From the NCBI RefSeq assembly GCF_001999905.1, contig NZ_CP019640.1, positions 982,501 to 1,046,500 on the forward strand: a DNA stretch of 64,000 bases, in the 5' to 3' direction. A program made the position numbers and the translations under genes. Positions 33,221 to 43,134 of the stretch are shown here, in pieces (the stretch's first letter is position 1; the number at the start of each line of letters is the position of its first letter). The stretch comes from Planococcus lenghuensis. Lineage in GTDB: Bacteria > Bacillota > Bacilli > Bacillales_A > Planococcaceae. The notes beneath the pieces are model-generated. The model was given only the letters and a program-made list of their open reading frames with translations. It made no database searches and had not been told where the DNA came from.

Positions 33221-33568
33221 ATGACAGTAAATATTTATGATGACATCAACAAATTGGAAAGCACATTCCGCCAGACGGAGGAATACAAGAACCTGGAACA
33301 GGCAGTGGAAACGGTGACGGCAGATAAAGAAGCAGCAGAATTGTTCCGTACATTCCGCGATTTGCAAGTAAGCTTGCAGGAAAAGCAGATGCAAGGGGAA
33401 GAAATTTCAGGGGAAGAAATGGAATATGCTCAGAAAACAGCCCAGCTTGCGCAGCAAAATCCGAAAATTCTCGGTATGCTGGAAGCAGAGATGGCACTGA
33501 GCCGGATCATGGATGAAGTGAATCAGGCTATGACCCGTCCGATTCAGTCTCTTTATGAAAAAATGTAA
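33221..33568 (+). CDS. yheA: YheA (YlbF/YmcA-family) protein
   Basis: A 115-residue, mostly helical protein of the UPF0342/YlbF-YmcA group. MTVNIYDDINKLESTFRQTE and the repeated Lys/Glu heptads (about 20-60) fit the two-helix coiled-coil of this family. Members YlbF, YmcA and YaaT form a complex that binds RNase Y; whether YheA does so is unknown. The ATG at 33221 follows GGGGAGAGG. It is co-transcribed with yheB. Confidence 0.88.
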   Translation: MTVNIYDDINKLESTFRQTEEYKNLEQAVETVTADKEAAELFRTFRDLQVSLQEKQMQGEEISGEEMEYAQKTAQLAQQNPKILGMLEAEMALSRIMDEVNQAMTRPIQSLYEKM

Positions 33569-33654
33569 GGAATTTAAAGGATTTCTTTAAAAGGCACCGA
33601 ATCTGTAAAGATGAATGGTAATTCATTTTTACGGAGAGAGGTGTCTTTTTCTTT

Positions 33655-34434
33655 ATGTATGAAACAATCGAGTTAACAAAAGAAGGGCGGATTGCCCGGC
33701 TGGTGCTGAACCGGCCAGCTTCCATGAATGCCATGAATACAGTGATGATGAAAGAGATAGCGGATTGCCTGGAATCACTCCATGCGGACAATTCGGTTCA
33801 AGTGCTGATCATCAGCGGAAGCGGCCGTGCATTCTCGGCAGGGGGCGATATAAAGGCGATGCTGGATACGGAGAACCCGATGGACTTCGGTCCGGCCATG
33901 GAAAACGTCTCAAGGCTGGCCCGTGCCCTGTACACGCTGCCGCAGATTTCAGTCGCCGCTGTGCACGGAGCAGCAGCCGGTCTGGGCTTTAGCATGGCGC
34001 TCGCCTGTGATCACTTGATCGCGGAAGAAAACAGCAAACTTGCCATGAATTTCATCGGAATCGGGCTGGTACCGGATGGCGGGGGTCATTTCTTTATGAA
34101 AGAGCGGGTAGGTGTACCGAAAGCAAAGGAATTGATCTGGAGCGGCCAAGTGATGAAAGCCCATGACGCGTTGGCAAAAGGGCTTATAGACGAAGTGACC
34201 GCTGAAGGGAAGGTTCAGGAACAGGCGGAAGCATATGCGGAATACATATTAGCCGCGCCGGTCCGGGCAATGCTTGCTTCCAAACGGATTTTACACAGTC
34301 AGAAACTGGAGGAATTGGAGCAGGTTTTAGCGATGGAAGCAGAGACGCAAGGCGACATGCGTACTTCGGCAGATCATATGGAGGGAATTAAGGCTTTCAC
34401 AGAAAAGCGGAAACCGAAATTCGAAGGGAAATAA
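33655..34434 (+). CDS. yhaR: Enoyl-CoA hydratase/isomerase family protein (YhaR-like)
   Basis: A 259-residue crotonase-fold protein. The oxyanion-hole segments GRAFSAGGDIKAML (near residue 60) and HGAAAGLGFSMALACD (near 105) are intact, and the C terminus holds the usual SADHMEGIKAFTEKRKP. The residue at the catalytic Glu position of the GIG-LVPDGG segment is Asp/Gly-containing as in PaaG-type isomerases rather than classic hydratases (tentative). AGAGAGGTG lies upstream of the ATG. The location before yhaQP parallels B. subtilis yhaR. Confidence 0.88.
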   Translation: MYETIELTKEGRIARLVLNRPASMNAMNTVMMKEIADCLESLHADNSVQVLIISGSGRAFSAGGDIKAMLDTENPMDFGPAMENVSRLARALYTLPQISVAAVHGAAAGLGFSMALACDHLIAEENSKLAMNFIGIGLVPDGGGHFFMKERVGVPKAKELIWSGQVMKAHDALAKGLIDEVTAEGKVQEQAEAYAEYILAAPVRAMLASKRILHSQKLEELEQVLAMEAETQGDMRTSADHMEGIKAFTEKRKPKFEGK

Positions 34435-34460
34435 GAAAAGTGTAGCGAGCAGTCTGAGGA

Positions 34461-34613
34461 ACGCAACCTAAAAGTACAACATCCTGTCGTAACGGTTGCA
34501 TGACCCACATCCTGTGGGCCTCCGACGCCTGAGTTGGAACCCGCGACAGCGAAATGCTCCTGTGCAAGCCCGTCGCAAAGACAGGGGGCAAATGACATAT
34601 GCCCCCTGTCTTT
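34461..34613 (+). repeat. Four-hairpin structured element (possible ncRNA or dispersed repeat)
   Basis: Successive self-complementary arms are GCAACC/GGTTGC (34463-34499), CCCACA/TGTGGG with a 3-base loop (34504-34518), GCGAC/GTCGC (34543-34576), and a perfect 14-bp stem (34577-34590 with 34600-34613). The element follows yhaR directly. It encodes no protein with a ribosome binding site. I recall similar text in other Planococcaceae intergenic regions, but could not search. The stretch 34614-34723 behind it shows nothing. Confidence 0.55.
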
Positions 34614-34723
34614 CCTGATTTCGTAAAAGCGGGTGAAACGAGGGTGCGGGCTGGAGTCTGGACACAAAAAATTACAGACACGAGATTGATAGTGCAGCGA
34701 ATTTATATACTTTCTCTTTCTTT

Positions 34724-34765
34724 AAAAAATCTGCGGAGGAAGCATTCTTCCTCCGCAGATTTTTT
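34724..34765. terminator. Bidirectional terminator after yhzD
   Basis: A 19-bp stem (34724-34742 with 34747-34765) with A and T runs at its ends, loop of four bases. Confidence 0.92.
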
Positions 34766-34767
34766 GT

Positions 34768-34953
34768 TTACGGGTGAAACAGCAGCAATTTGCCTTCGGG
34801 CGAACCCAAGCGATGCGTCTGATGCAGAAGTTCATTTTCTTCCAGTAGCTTCCGGCCGATGCTCTGCGCTTCCTTGTCGTCAGGAGCCGTGAAGGTTTCC
34901 TCAAGCAGCAATTTCCCGGTCCGCTCGAAGGCGGTCAATTTATACGTTTTCAT
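34768..34953 (-). CDS. yhzD: YhzD-like small protein (61 aa)
   Basis: A 61-residue protein starting MKTYKLTAFERTGKLLLEET and ending THRLGSPEGKLLLFHP, resembling the small YhzD family of Bacillales, whose members have the same length and the same GKL.LFH end. AGAAAGGAAG precedes the start. It is divergent from yhaQ. Function unknown. Confidence 0.75.
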   Translation of the reverse strand: MKTYKLTAFERTGKLLLEETFTAPDDKEAQSIGRKLLEENELLHQTHRLGSPEGKLLLFHP

Positions 34954-35079
34954 GACTGAACTTCCTTTCTGAATGGTTATTCATTTTCAGTATAAACGCT
35001 TTTGGTAAAAAAGTCGCCGGAATCTGCAACATTTCTGCTGCTGACTCGTAAAGGGAAAGAGAGAAAGGCGGTAGATGAA

Positions 35080-35979
35080 ATGGCATTGGAAGTAGAGCAT
35101 GTGACAAAAAAGTTCGGCTCATTTACAGCAGTTGATGATTTATCAATGATTGTCAAAAGTGGACAGATGTATGGCTTCCTCGGAGCGAACGGAGCCGGTA
35201 AGACGACAACGTTCCGCATGATTTTGGGACTCCTGGACCCGACATCAGGCAACATCAGCTGGAATGGCAGACCGGTTACATATGAAACGAGTCCGGAAAT
35301 CGGCTATCTGCCGGAAGAACGGGGACTTTATCCGAAAATGAGGGTTTCAGAACAGCTTATTTACCTGGCCCAGCTCCGGGGGATGGGGAAAACGGCAGCC
35401 AGGCAGGAGACGCGCAAGTGGCTGGAGCGTTTTGAAGTGGCCCATTACGAGCAAAAGAAAGTGGAGGAACTGTCAAAAGGAAACCAGCAGAAAATCCAGC
35501 TTATTGCAGCGCTCTTGCATCGTCCGAAACTGTTGATTTTGGACGAGCCATTCAGCGGGCTTGATCCGGTCAATGTCGAGATGCTGAAAGCGGCGATTAC
35601 GGATTTCCAAAAGCAAGGCGCCACCATCATTTTCTCGAGTCACCGCATGGAGCATGTGGAAGAACTTTGTGATGAAATGAGTATGTTGCATCATGGAAAA
35701 ATCGTTTCAAGCGGACGGATACGGGATGTCAAACGGTCTTTTGGAAAACAGAATGTCCGGATCCGCACCGATCATGAATTGAATTCTCTTCGGCACATTA
35801 CCGGTGTGGAGTCATTTACTGCAACAAAAGAAGGAGGCATTTTCCGCATTACGGATGAACGTGTGGCCCAATTGCTGCTTGCTGAAGCGATGAAATTTGG
35901 TCCTATCCGTTCTTTTGCTATTGAAGAGCCGACACTCCAGGAAATTTTTATCGCAAAGGTGGGGCAGCAGCATGCGTAG
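35080..35979 (+). CDS. yhaQ: ABC transporter ATP-binding protein YhaQ
   Basis: A 299-residue ATPase subunit of a NatA-type ABC-2 exporter. Walker A is GANGAGKTTT, the signature region is LSKGNQQKIQL and Walker B is LLILDEPFSGLDP. A C-terminal extension of about 85 residues (after residue 215) is usual for this subgroup. The start at 35080 follows AAAGGCGGTAG. The next gene, yhaP, encodes the permease and overlaps by 8 bases. By homology with NatAB it may export Na+ or an unknown compound. Confidence 0.92.
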   Translation: MALEVEHVTKKFGSFTAVDDLSMIVKSGQMYGFLGANGAGKTTTFRMILGLLDPTSGNISWNGRPVTYETSPEIGYLPEERGLYPKMRVSEQLIYLAQLRGMGKTAARQETRKWLERFEVAHYEQKKVEELSKGNQQKIQLIAALLHRPKLLILDEPFSGLDPVNVEMLKAAITDFQKQGATIIFSSHRMEHVEELCDEMSMLHHGKIVSSGRIRDVKRSFGKQNVRIRTDHELNSLRHITGVESFTATKEGGIFRITDERVAQLLLAEAMKFGPIRSFAIEEPTLQEIFIAKVGQQHA

Positions 35980-37234
35980 TTTCTGGGCGATTTTCAAACA
36001 GGCATTCTGGACAAAAGCCAGAACGAAATCATTCATCATTACCACATTGATCGCCGTGGCTGGATTTTTTCTGATGGCGAACCTGCAAAACATCATCTCA
36101 TCAGTTCAAGAGACCGGTGTGCTCGGCGGGGATGGTGAACAAATCCTGTATATTACAGAGTCAGAAGCGGGACTTGCTCCACTTTTGAAAGAGCAGTTGA
36201 TGTTGATGGACGTTGATTTTGAAGTGCAGGAAACAGACCGCGCTGAGGCGGACCTGCAGGCCGATATTAAAGATGGAGTGATTGAAGCGTACGTGGTGCT
36301 GGAAGCTGGAAATGGAATTTCTGCCACCTATGTTTCCCAATCGGCTGGTTTGTCGGGAATGGCATCAGCTGTAGAAGGAGCAGTGCAGAATCTGCAGACA
36401 ACCCGTACGGTTGAAGAACTGGAGTTAAACGCAGAAGAGGCAGCGGCACTTTTTGCGCCAGCCGGGTTCGAACGGGAGGCAATCTCTGATGCATCACGCA
36501 CAGAACAGGAATTGAGTGAAGCCCGCGGCCTTGTTTATATTCTGATTTTCCTCATTTATTTTGCTGTCATTTATTACTCGAATATGATCGCCATGGAAGT
36601 GGCGACAGAAAAATCTTCCCGGGTAATGGAAATTCTAATATCGAGCGTCTCGCCGGTAAAGCATATGTTTGCGAAAATCGCGGGAATCGGCACGCTCGGT
36701 ATCCTGCAAATGCTGATTTTCGGCGCAGCCGCCTACACGGCGATTGAAACTTCGTCATCTGACCTGTCCGGCGGCTTCTTCAGTGTATTCGGCTTTTCGA
36801 ACGTCAGAATCAGTACCATTTTATTTGCTGTCCTGTTCTTTCTGCTGGGCTATTTCCTGTATGCGATGCTCGCAGCACTTCTCGGCTCGATCGTCAGCCG
36901 GATTGAGGACGTGCAGCAGCTGATGCTGCCCATGATGCTGCTGATCATTGTTGCCAGTTTAATTGCATTCACAGGCATCTCTGTGCCGGAAGCAACATTT
37001 GTCACAGTCTCTTCCTATATTCCGTTCTTCACGCCGCTTGTTATGTTCCTGCGGGTGGGAATGCTGGATATTCCGCTGTGGGAGCCGCTGTTGGCTGTGG
37101 CCTTGATGCTCGCCTCCATTACTGTTCTCGGCTGGTTCGGGGCCCGGGTATACCGCGGCGGCGTTCTGATGTATGGTTCGTCGCAATCGCTGAAAGACAT
37201 CCGTCGGGCCATTCAATTGGGCAATAAACGCTGA
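35972..37234 (+). CDS. yhaP: ABC-2 type permease YhaP (NatB-like)
   Basis: A 420-residue permease. One N-terminal helix (residues 22-42) is followed by a large extracytoplasmic domain (about 45-185) and then five or more C-terminal helices, the topology of NatB-like ABC-2 permeases. MEVATEKSSRVMEILISSV (after the second helix) is the conserved coupling segment. The start overlaps the end of yhaQ; AAAGGTGGGG serves as ribosome binding site. A terminator follows at 37241. Confidence 0.92.
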   Translation: MRSFWAIFKQAFWTKARTKSFIITTLIAVAGFFLMANLQNIISSVQETGVLGGDGEQILYITESEAGLAPLLKEQLMLMDVDFEVQETDRAEADLQADIKDGVIEAYVVLEAGNGISATYVSQSAGLSGMASAVEGAVQNLQTTRTVEELELNAEEAAALFAPAGFEREAISDASRTEQELSEARGLVYILIFLIYFAVIYYSNMIAMEVATEKSSRVMEILISSVSPVKHMFAKIAGIGTLGILQMLIFGAAAYTAIETSSSDLSGGFFSVFGFSNVRISTILFAVLFFLLGYFLYAMLAALLGSIVSRIEDVQQLMLPMMLLIIVASLIAFTGISVPEATFVTVSSYIPFFTPLVMFLRVGMLDIPLWEPLLAVALMLASITVLGWFGARVYRGGVLMYGSSQSLKDIRRAIQLGNKR

Positions 37235-37240
37235 CAATGA

Positions 37241-37277
37241 ACTGTTTGCCGGCTTACATGCCGCAAACAGTTTTTTT
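37241..37277 (+). terminator. Terminator after yhaP
   Basis: ACTGTTTG(C)CGG paired with CCGCAAACAGT, then seven T residues. Confidence 0.87.
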
Positions 37278-37334
37278 CTTTCGCTTTCCATGCTAGTATA
37301 AGAACAAGTATTCGGTTTTACAGGAGGAGTTGCC

Positions 37335-38540
37335 ATGCGGCCATTGCGGTTTATACATACAGCAGATTTGCATCTCGATAGTCCGTTCAAGGGAATGAAT
37401 GGTCTGCCGAGAGAAAAGTGGAAGAGTTTGCGGGACAGCACGTTTGATGCATTTAACCGGTTGATCAGCTATGCGGCTGACACAAAGCCGGATTTTGTGC
37501 TGATTGCAGGAGATATATACGATGGTGAAGACCGCAGCATCCGGGCTCAGCATATTTTCAGCACGGGCATGCAGACACTTGCTGACTGCGGAATTCCGGT
37601 TTTTATTTCACATGGAAATCATGATCATTTAAGCGGCAGTTGGGTCCGCTTCGACTTGCCCCGCAATGTCCGTGTATTCAAAGAAGAAGTGGAGCAGATG
37701 GAAATAACGATCGGGGGCAGAACTGTCCGGATTTCGGGGTTCAGCTACCCGGCCCGCCATGTAAATGACCGGATGATCGATCGCTATCCTGTTGCGGCAG
37801 ACCGGGAAGCTATCCATATCGGCATGTTGCATGGCAGCCTGGAAGGTGATTCTTCGCATGCAGTCTATGCGCCTTTCCGGAAGCAGGACCTGCTGTCGAA
37901 GCATTATGATTATTGGGCGCTCGGGCATATCCACTTGCGGCAGGAACTGCATGCTGATCCGCCCATCGTCTATCCAGGCAATCTTCAGGGGCGGCACCGG
38001 AATGAAACAGGAACAAAAGGATTTTATGAAGTGACGTTGTCTGATGCCGGTCCGGATCTAAAATTCATTCCTGCATCGGTCATCGAGTTCACCACTTTGG
38101 AAATTGATATTCCGGAAACCTGCCATATGAATGAAATTCTGCTGATGTGTACTGACCGACTTGCCCGTCATCTGGAAGAAAAGGGGGCAGGGGTGACAGA
38201 ACTGGTGATCCCGCACGCAGCACTGGGCAGAAATGAAGAGTCACTGCAGGATCTGCTGCTGACTATCCGGGAAGAAATGGAAAACAGCGAATCGTTTCTT
38301 TGGGTCGATCGCATTCGGGTGAAAGAGCCGAAACACCCGGGTACCCTTTCTGGCCTAGGCGCAAAAGTGAGTGAATTGGTGGATAGCTGGCAGCCGGACG
38401 ACTGGCAGGAAATTCTGGGGGACGTCTATCGCCATGTCCGGGGAATCCGCTACCTGCAAACGCCGGATGAACAGCAGATCCAGGAGATCCAAACAGCAGC
38501 AGCAAATAAAATCAAGGCCGAACTCGGCGCGGAGGACTAG
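37335..38540 (+). CDS. yhaO: YhaO, SbcD-like metallophosphoesterase nuclease subunit
   Basis: A 401-residue calcineurin-type DNA repair exonuclease. The metal ligands are in HTADLHLDSPF (Asp11, His13), IAGDIYDGED, SHGNHDH and the later LGHIHLRQ. In B. subtilis, YhaO and YhaN form an SbcCD/Mre11-Rad50-like pair. ACAGGAGGAG precedes the ATG. yhaN starts 3 bases after the stop codon, and yhaM overlaps yhaN, making a three-gene operon. Confidence 0.94.
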   Translation: MRPLRFIHTADLHLDSPFKGMNGLPREKWKSLRDSTFDAFNRLISYAADTKPDFVLIAGDIYDGEDRSIRAQHIFSTGMQTLADCGIPVFISHGNHDHLSGSWVRFDLPRNVRVFKEEVEQMEITIGGRTVRISGFSYPARHVNDRMIDRYPVAADREAIHIGMLHGSLEGDSSHAVYAPFRKQDLLSKHYDYWALGHIHLRQELHADPPIVYPGNLQGRHRNETGTKGFYEVTLSDAGPDLKFIPASVIEFTTLEIDIPETCHMNEILLMCTDRLARHLEEKGAGVTELVIPHAALGRNEESLQDLLLTIREEMENSESFLWVDRIRVKEPKHPGTLSGLGAKVSELVDSWQPDDWQEILGDVYRHVRGIRYLQTPDEQQIQEIQTAAANKIKAELGAED

Positions 38541-38543
38541 AGG

Positions 38544-41363
38544 ATGCAGATCAGAAAGCTTGTTATATATGGATTCGGCCGCCACGAAGACCGGATAATT
38601 GAAATCGATTCTGAACTGGCGATTTTTCACGGACCCAATGAAGCCGGAAAAACGACCATTCAGCAATTCATTATTCAGACCTTGTTCGGATATCCGGTCA
38701 GAGGTGGTGCATCCCGTCGCTATGAACCGAAAGCCGGGGGGCGGTTCGGCGGTCAGCTGCATATAGAAGATGCTGATTTCGGAACCGTGATCATTGAACG
38801 GGTGAACGGTAAATCTGCAGGTGAAGTCACCGTCTATTTTGAAGATGGCTCCCGCGGCGGGGAACCGGCCCTTCAGAAAGTGCTGAGGGGAGCGGACAGA
38901 GCCTCCTTTGAAGCGGTATTCGCTTTTTCTGTCCATGAGCTGCAGGGACTGGAGCGGATGACTGAAGAAGAACTGAGCCGGACGCTCCTTGCTTCCGGGA
39001 CAACGGGAATGGATACAGCGCTGCAGCTGGCGGACAGACTGGAAAAGGACATGGGCCAGCTGTTCAAGCCGAACGGCCGCAATCCGGAAATGAACCGGCT
39101 GATGGATGAGCTGCGAACAACAGAAACCGAACTGCACAAGATCAAAAACAAGTCCCAAGTCTTTATGCCAGCCGCTGACCGGATGCCGGCGATTGACGGC
39201 CTGCTCGTCCAATTGGCTGCTGAAGAGCAGAGAATAAAAAAGCAGATGAAAGAAACAGAAAAATGGCTGCAGGCGGCTCCGCTCGTTGCAAGAAAGAACC
39301 AGCTCCGGCAAATGCTTGCCGAACTGCCGGCAACCCCTTTTCCGGCAGATGGAAGAAACCGGCTGGAGAGGCTGGCAGAACGTTTAGAGGAAGCGTCAGC
39401 GGCAGCAAACGTACTTGGAGAGGAACTGAAAACACAGCAAAAGCCGGAACCTCCGGACAGCAGCGCATTGGAACGGCTGCTTACACAAGAAGCCGAATGG
39501 CACCGGGAACGTGCTGCCATTGAACAAAAACGGGATGACCAGACCAAACTCGAGGATGAACGGAACCGGCTCATCGGTCTGCTTGGAATGGACGAAGCAG
39601 AAGTGCTTGCCGCAGATGTGTCCATCCGACAAGAAGAGGAGCTGAAGCGGCTGGTCGCAGCTGCAGCTGCAGAAGAGGAAAACCGGCGCTTCTGGCAGCG
39701 GCAATTGGACAGTGAAAAGATAAAACTGGCAGAGCAGGAAGCGGACTTGGACCGGCTGATGCGGAATGCACCCGATGATGAAGAGCTGGAACAGGCTGAG
39801 GAATGGCAGCGGATTTCAGCGGAATTCGCCGAAGCCCGTGCTGCCAGAACACTCGGAAAGACCAGCCAGCCACTTGCAAGTTACGGAGTTGCAGCCTTTG
39901 GTGCTGTTTGCATTCTCATCGGGCTCATCAATGGGCATCTCCTCTGGTTTGCAGGGGCAGCAGCATTTCTTGCGATTGCCGGTTGGCTGTACAAAACGGG
40001 AAGCAAAGGTCTTCCGGAACACTATGAAAAGCTGCTGCAGCAATACGAGGGCAGAGAAGCGGAATTGAATGCCCTTGTTACCCGGACTGCAGGATACCAC
40101 AGTGATATACAACAGCTTGAGGGAGCCTGTGATCGGACAGCCGATAAAGTCGAACGGCTCATTAAAGAAGAACCGGAGACTGGAGCCGCTGGACAATTCC
40201 GGAAATGGCTGATCGGGACGGGACTGCCGGTAAATACAGGCCGGCAGACAGCTGTCAGTCTTTTGGAGAAACTCAGGGATTTACAGGCAGTTTCGCTGAA
40301 GCTGGAACGAGTCAGCCGGGAACTGGATCTATTGACAGAAAAAGTACAGCAACGATTGCTGGAAGCAGAAGCGGCGGGTATAGTGGCTTCTGCCGATGAA
40401 CTGTACACCCTTATCCGAACGGAATGCAGGCGCAGGCAGGACCAGCAGCTTGCGTTTGATCAACAAGAAGAAAAAAGAGAAAAAACACTGGCGGAACACA
40501 AAAAACTTGAAACACTCTGTGCGAAAATAAAGCAGGAGATCCAGTCCCTGCTGCAGGAAGCGGGTGTGGAAGATGAATCCGCTTTTTACCGGCTGAGCCA
40601 GCAGGCAGCTGAATGGAACCGCCTGCTCCAGGAACTCAGGCCCATTGAAGACCAGTTGAATGCATTCGGAGAAATTCAGGAGCCTGAAGATACAGAAGAA
40701 CGTACAGCGGGAGACATGCTGATTCAGTGTGAAGAGCGGCTGAAGCAACTGGAAATGGAGCGTAAGGAGCTGTTGCAGGAACGTGCTGAAAAAGTACAGA
40801 TGCTTGAACACCTTATGACAGACGGCAGTCTTGCTGATAAACAGCAGCAGCTGGAGGCACAGAAAGCGGAACTGGCAGCACTGGCTCAAAAATGGGCAGT
40901 GGACCGGGCAATCGCCGAAGCTATCCGGCGTACGCTCGATGAACTGAAGGAAAAAAGGCTGCCCGCTGTATTGGCCGGAGCTCAAGCCATATTCAGCAGA
41001 CTGACAGGCAGTGCATACAATGAGCTCGCCATGGCCCAAGATGGCTATTTTGAAGCAGTACGGACAGATGGTTTCCGCTTCCGGATTACTGAACTCAGTC
41101 AGGCGACAAAAGAGCAGGCATACCTGGCACTTCGCTTGGCACTTGCTGCTTCACTGAAGACGGAGCAACCATTTCCGGTGCTGCTGGATGATCCGTTTGT
41201 CCATTTTGATCGCAGTCGGCTCCTGCAAATGATAAGCTTAATGCGGGAAATGAAAGCGAATCATCAATTTATCTATTTTACCTGTCACGACACCATTACG
41301 TCACTGCTTCCGGAAGCACAAGTAATCGAAGTGGCGGCACATGAGAGGAGCGTTAAAGTATGA
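38544..41363 (+). CDS. yhaN: YhaN, SbcC/Rad50-like ATPase
   Basis: A 939-residue SMC-like AAA protein. Walker [10 protein letters not shown] is at residues 30-38. Two long coiled-coil regions (about 170-430 and 480-800) flank a short hydrophobic stretch near 450-485, and the C-terminal head ends in [10 protein letters not shown] (Walker B). The hydrophobic centre, two helices in [20 protein letters not shown] and the following residues, is a feature of YhaN proteins. It works with YhaO in DNA end processing. Its last codons overlap the yhaM start by 4 bases. Confidence 0.93.
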   Translation: MQIRKLVIYGFGRHEDRIIEIDSELAIFHGPNEAGKTTIQQFIIQTLFGYPVRGGASRRYEPKAGGRFGGQLHIEDADFGTVIIERVNGKSAGEVTVYFEDGSRGGEPALQKVLRGADRASFEAVFAFSVHELQGLERMTEEELSRTLLASGTTGMDTALQLADRLEKDMGQLFKPNGRNPEMNRLMDELRTTETELHKIKNKSQVFMPAADRMPAIDGLLVQLAAEEQRIKKQMKETEKWLQAAPLVARKNQLRQMLAELPATPFPADGRNRLERLAERLEEASAAANVLGEELKTQQKPEPPDSSALERLLTQEAEWHRERAAIEQKRDDQTKLEDERNRLIGLLGMDEAEVLAADVSIRQEEELKRLVAAAAAEEENRRFWQRQLDSEKIKLAEQEADLDRLMRNAPDDEELEQAEEWQRISAEFAEARAARTLGKTSQPLASYGVAAFGAVCILIGLINGHLLWFAGAAAFLAIAGWLYKTGSKGLPEHYEKLLQQYEGREAELNALVTRTAGYHSDIQQLEGACDRTADKVERLIKEEPETGAAGQFRKWLIGTGLPVNTGRQTAVSLLEKLRDLQAVSLKLERVSRELDLLTEKVQQRLLEAEAAGIVASADELYTLIRTECRRRQDQQLAFDQQEEKREKTLAEHKKLETLCAKIKQEIQSLLQEAGVEDESAFYRLSQQAAEWNRLLQELRPIEDQLNAFGEIQEPEDTEERTAGDMLIQCEERLKQLEMERKELLQERAEKVQMLEHLMTDGSLADKQQQLEAQKAELAALAQKWAVDRAIAEAIRRTLDELKEKRLPAVLAGAQAIFSRLTGSAYNELAMAQDGYFEAVRTDGFRFRITELSQATKEQAYLALRLALAASLKTEQPFPVLLDDPFVHFDRSRLLQMISLMREMKANHQFIYFTCHDTITSLLPEAQVIEVAAHERSVKV

Positions 41364-42304
41364 AAAAGGGAATTACCCAATACGCGGTAGGGGAACAAGT
41401 GGATACGTTTTTGCTGGTCAAGCAATCCAATAAAGGGGTTACGACAACCGGTAATCCATTCATGTCCCTTGTTCTGCAGGACAAAAGCGGAGATATCGAA
41501 GCGAAACTATGGGATACAAAAGAAGAACATGAAAAAATGTATGCTGCAGAGACGATTGTGAAAGTCGGCGGAGAAATTCATAATTACCGAGGGAAAAATC
41601 AACTTCGCATCAAGAGTATCCGGCCGGCTCGTCCCGAAGAAAATCAGTCGATTTCTGCATTGGTGCCTTCTGCGGAAAAAAGCAAGGAAGAGCTTTATGA
41701 AGAGCTGGTGCAGTTTTTCTTCGAAATGAAAAATCCGAAGATCCAGCGGATTACCCGCCACATCCTGAAGCAGTATCAGCAGGAGATCATGACGTTCCCC
41801 GCAGCGACGAAAAATCATCATGATTACGTATCAGGACTTGCTGATCACACAGTTTCTATGCTGCGGCTCGGTAAAAGTCTTTGCGAACTGTATCCGTCGC
41901 TGAATAAGGATTTATTGTATTCAGGCATTATTCTGCATGATATCGGCAAGGTGTTTGAGCTATCCGGGCCTATTGCCACAACATACACCTTGGAAGGGAA
42001 CCTGCTTGGCCATATTTCCATTATGGTTACAGAAATCGCCAAAACAGCGCAGGAACTTGAAATCGAAGGGGAAGAAGTACTGCTGCTTCAGCATATGGTG
42101 CTCTCTCATCATGGAAAAGAAGAATGGGGCAGCCCGAAAAAACCAATGATCAAGGAAGCGGAAATCCTTCACTACATCGACAACATTGATGCCAAGATGA
42201 TGATGCTCGACCGTGCGCTTGAGAAAACAAAGCCCGGGGAATACACCGAGCGGCTATTCCCGCTGGATAACCGCTCCTTCTATAAACCGGAATTTGGTTC
42301 ATAA
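41360..42304 (+). CDS. yhaM: 3'-5' exoribonuclease YhaM
   Basis: A 314-residue protein with an N-terminal OB-fold nucleic acid binding domain (about 1-95) and an HD-domain (about 150-290) with ligands His163 and His193-Asp194 (ILHDIGK). In B. subtilis YhaM is a Mn2+-dependent 3'-5' exonuclease on single-stranded RNA, of the same length. GAGAGGAGCG precedes the start. The TAA stop codon coincides with the first bases of the inserted repeat element at 42303; the C terminus [13 protein letters not shown] appears complete. Confidence 0.95.
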   Translation: MKKGITQYAVGEQVDTFLLVKQSNKGVTTTGNPFMSLVLQDKSGDIEAKLWDTKEEHEKMYAAETIVKVGGEIHNYRGKNQLRIKSIRPARPEENQSISALVPSAEKSKEELYEELVQFFFEMKNPKIQRITRHILKQYQQEIMTFPAATKNHHDYVSGLADHTVSMLRLGKSLCELYPSLNKDLLYSGIILHDIGKVFELSGPIATTYTLEGNLLGHISIMVTEIAKTAQELEIEGEEVLLLQHMVLSHHGKEEWGSPKKPMIKEAEILHYIDNIDAKMMMLDRALEKTKPGEYTERLFPLDNRSFYKPEFGS

Positions 42305-42894
42305 AAAGAGGCTATCCGAAAAGGTCAACAGACCCGTTGACGGCACCTCCCGGCCCGGGGCGGGAAAACCGGACGCTTTCGGGACCACAGGAAGTGGTTC
42401 ATGGAGCTGGCGCGACAGGACGTCGCATTGCCAGCTGCCAGGACGGACGTCCGAGCCACCGCCGCTCATGCTTCACGGCGAGGGTCTCGACCACCCGTTC
42501 TTCCGCCGGAGTCGCCGGTTTCCTGTCCACCCCGGCTCAAAAAGCAGCGGCAGATCAGGAAAGCGCGTATCTCACCGTTTCAGCGAACGGATCAGCAACT
42601 AATAAATCAAAAAACGGCGGGAAGAGGATTCCAATCCTCTTCCCGCCTTTATGCATTCTGTCTGGTTTCTCATTCAACTGGTCTGGGACGGAACGGCGGA
42701 AGCCAGCGAACAGCAGCGGCAAAGCAGTTGCCGCTGCTGTTTGCGACGAGCAAGCGAAGCGGCGCAGGAGCAGATGTTTTAATGCGACGAGTAACCGCAG
42801 GAGCAAGCGAGTGTTTGCGCAGCAGAAGCCGTTCTATTATGGAAGAACATCAGAGCAAGATAAGCCTAAGGGCTTTTCGGATAGCCCCTTTTTA
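42303..42894. mobile_element. MITE-like structured repeat, copy 2
   Basis: An element of about 592 bp with terminal inverted repeats AAAAAGAGGCTATCCGAAAA (left) and, reversed, AAAAAGGGGCTATCCGAAAA (right). It matches copy 1 at 16789 over most of its length, including the hairpin AGCTGGC-GCGAC/GTCGC-GCCAGCT and the terminator-like stem GGCGGGAAGAGGATT/AATCCTCTTCCCGCC. It holds an extra block of about 105 bases near its right end (42725-42835) with repeated GCGACGAG and GGAGCA units. No transposase. The left end forms the yhaM stop codon. Confidence 0.85.
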
Positions 42895-42965
42895 GGCTCT
42901 CGAGAAATCGGGTTATAACTAGAAATAGAAAGATAGACCTTCCAGACTGCATAAATCACCACAGC

Positions 42966-43064
42966 TCATTTCTGTTCCTGACACTGCTGAAGTTTCTGTT
43001 CCAGATACGGGATTGCCTCCTCCAACCAGCGATGTCTTTCTTTATAAGAACTTAGGATCGGCTG
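42966..43064 (-). pseudogene. Possible remnant of a coding region (C-terminal fragment)
   Basis: On the minus strand an open frame without start codon reads KERHRWLEEAIPYLEQKLQQ and then CQEQK before a stop. The text looks like a helical protein C terminus and lies between the repeat element and the GNAT gene, where B. subtilis carries other small genes. It may be what remains of a gene disrupted here. The rest of 42895-43134 shows no gene. Confidence 0.25.
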
Positions 43065-43134
43065 TTAACATTCAAACTGAAAGGCCGGTAAGTGGCGGGG
43101 AAGCCACGTTGCAACGGATGGACCTTTTGGTGAC

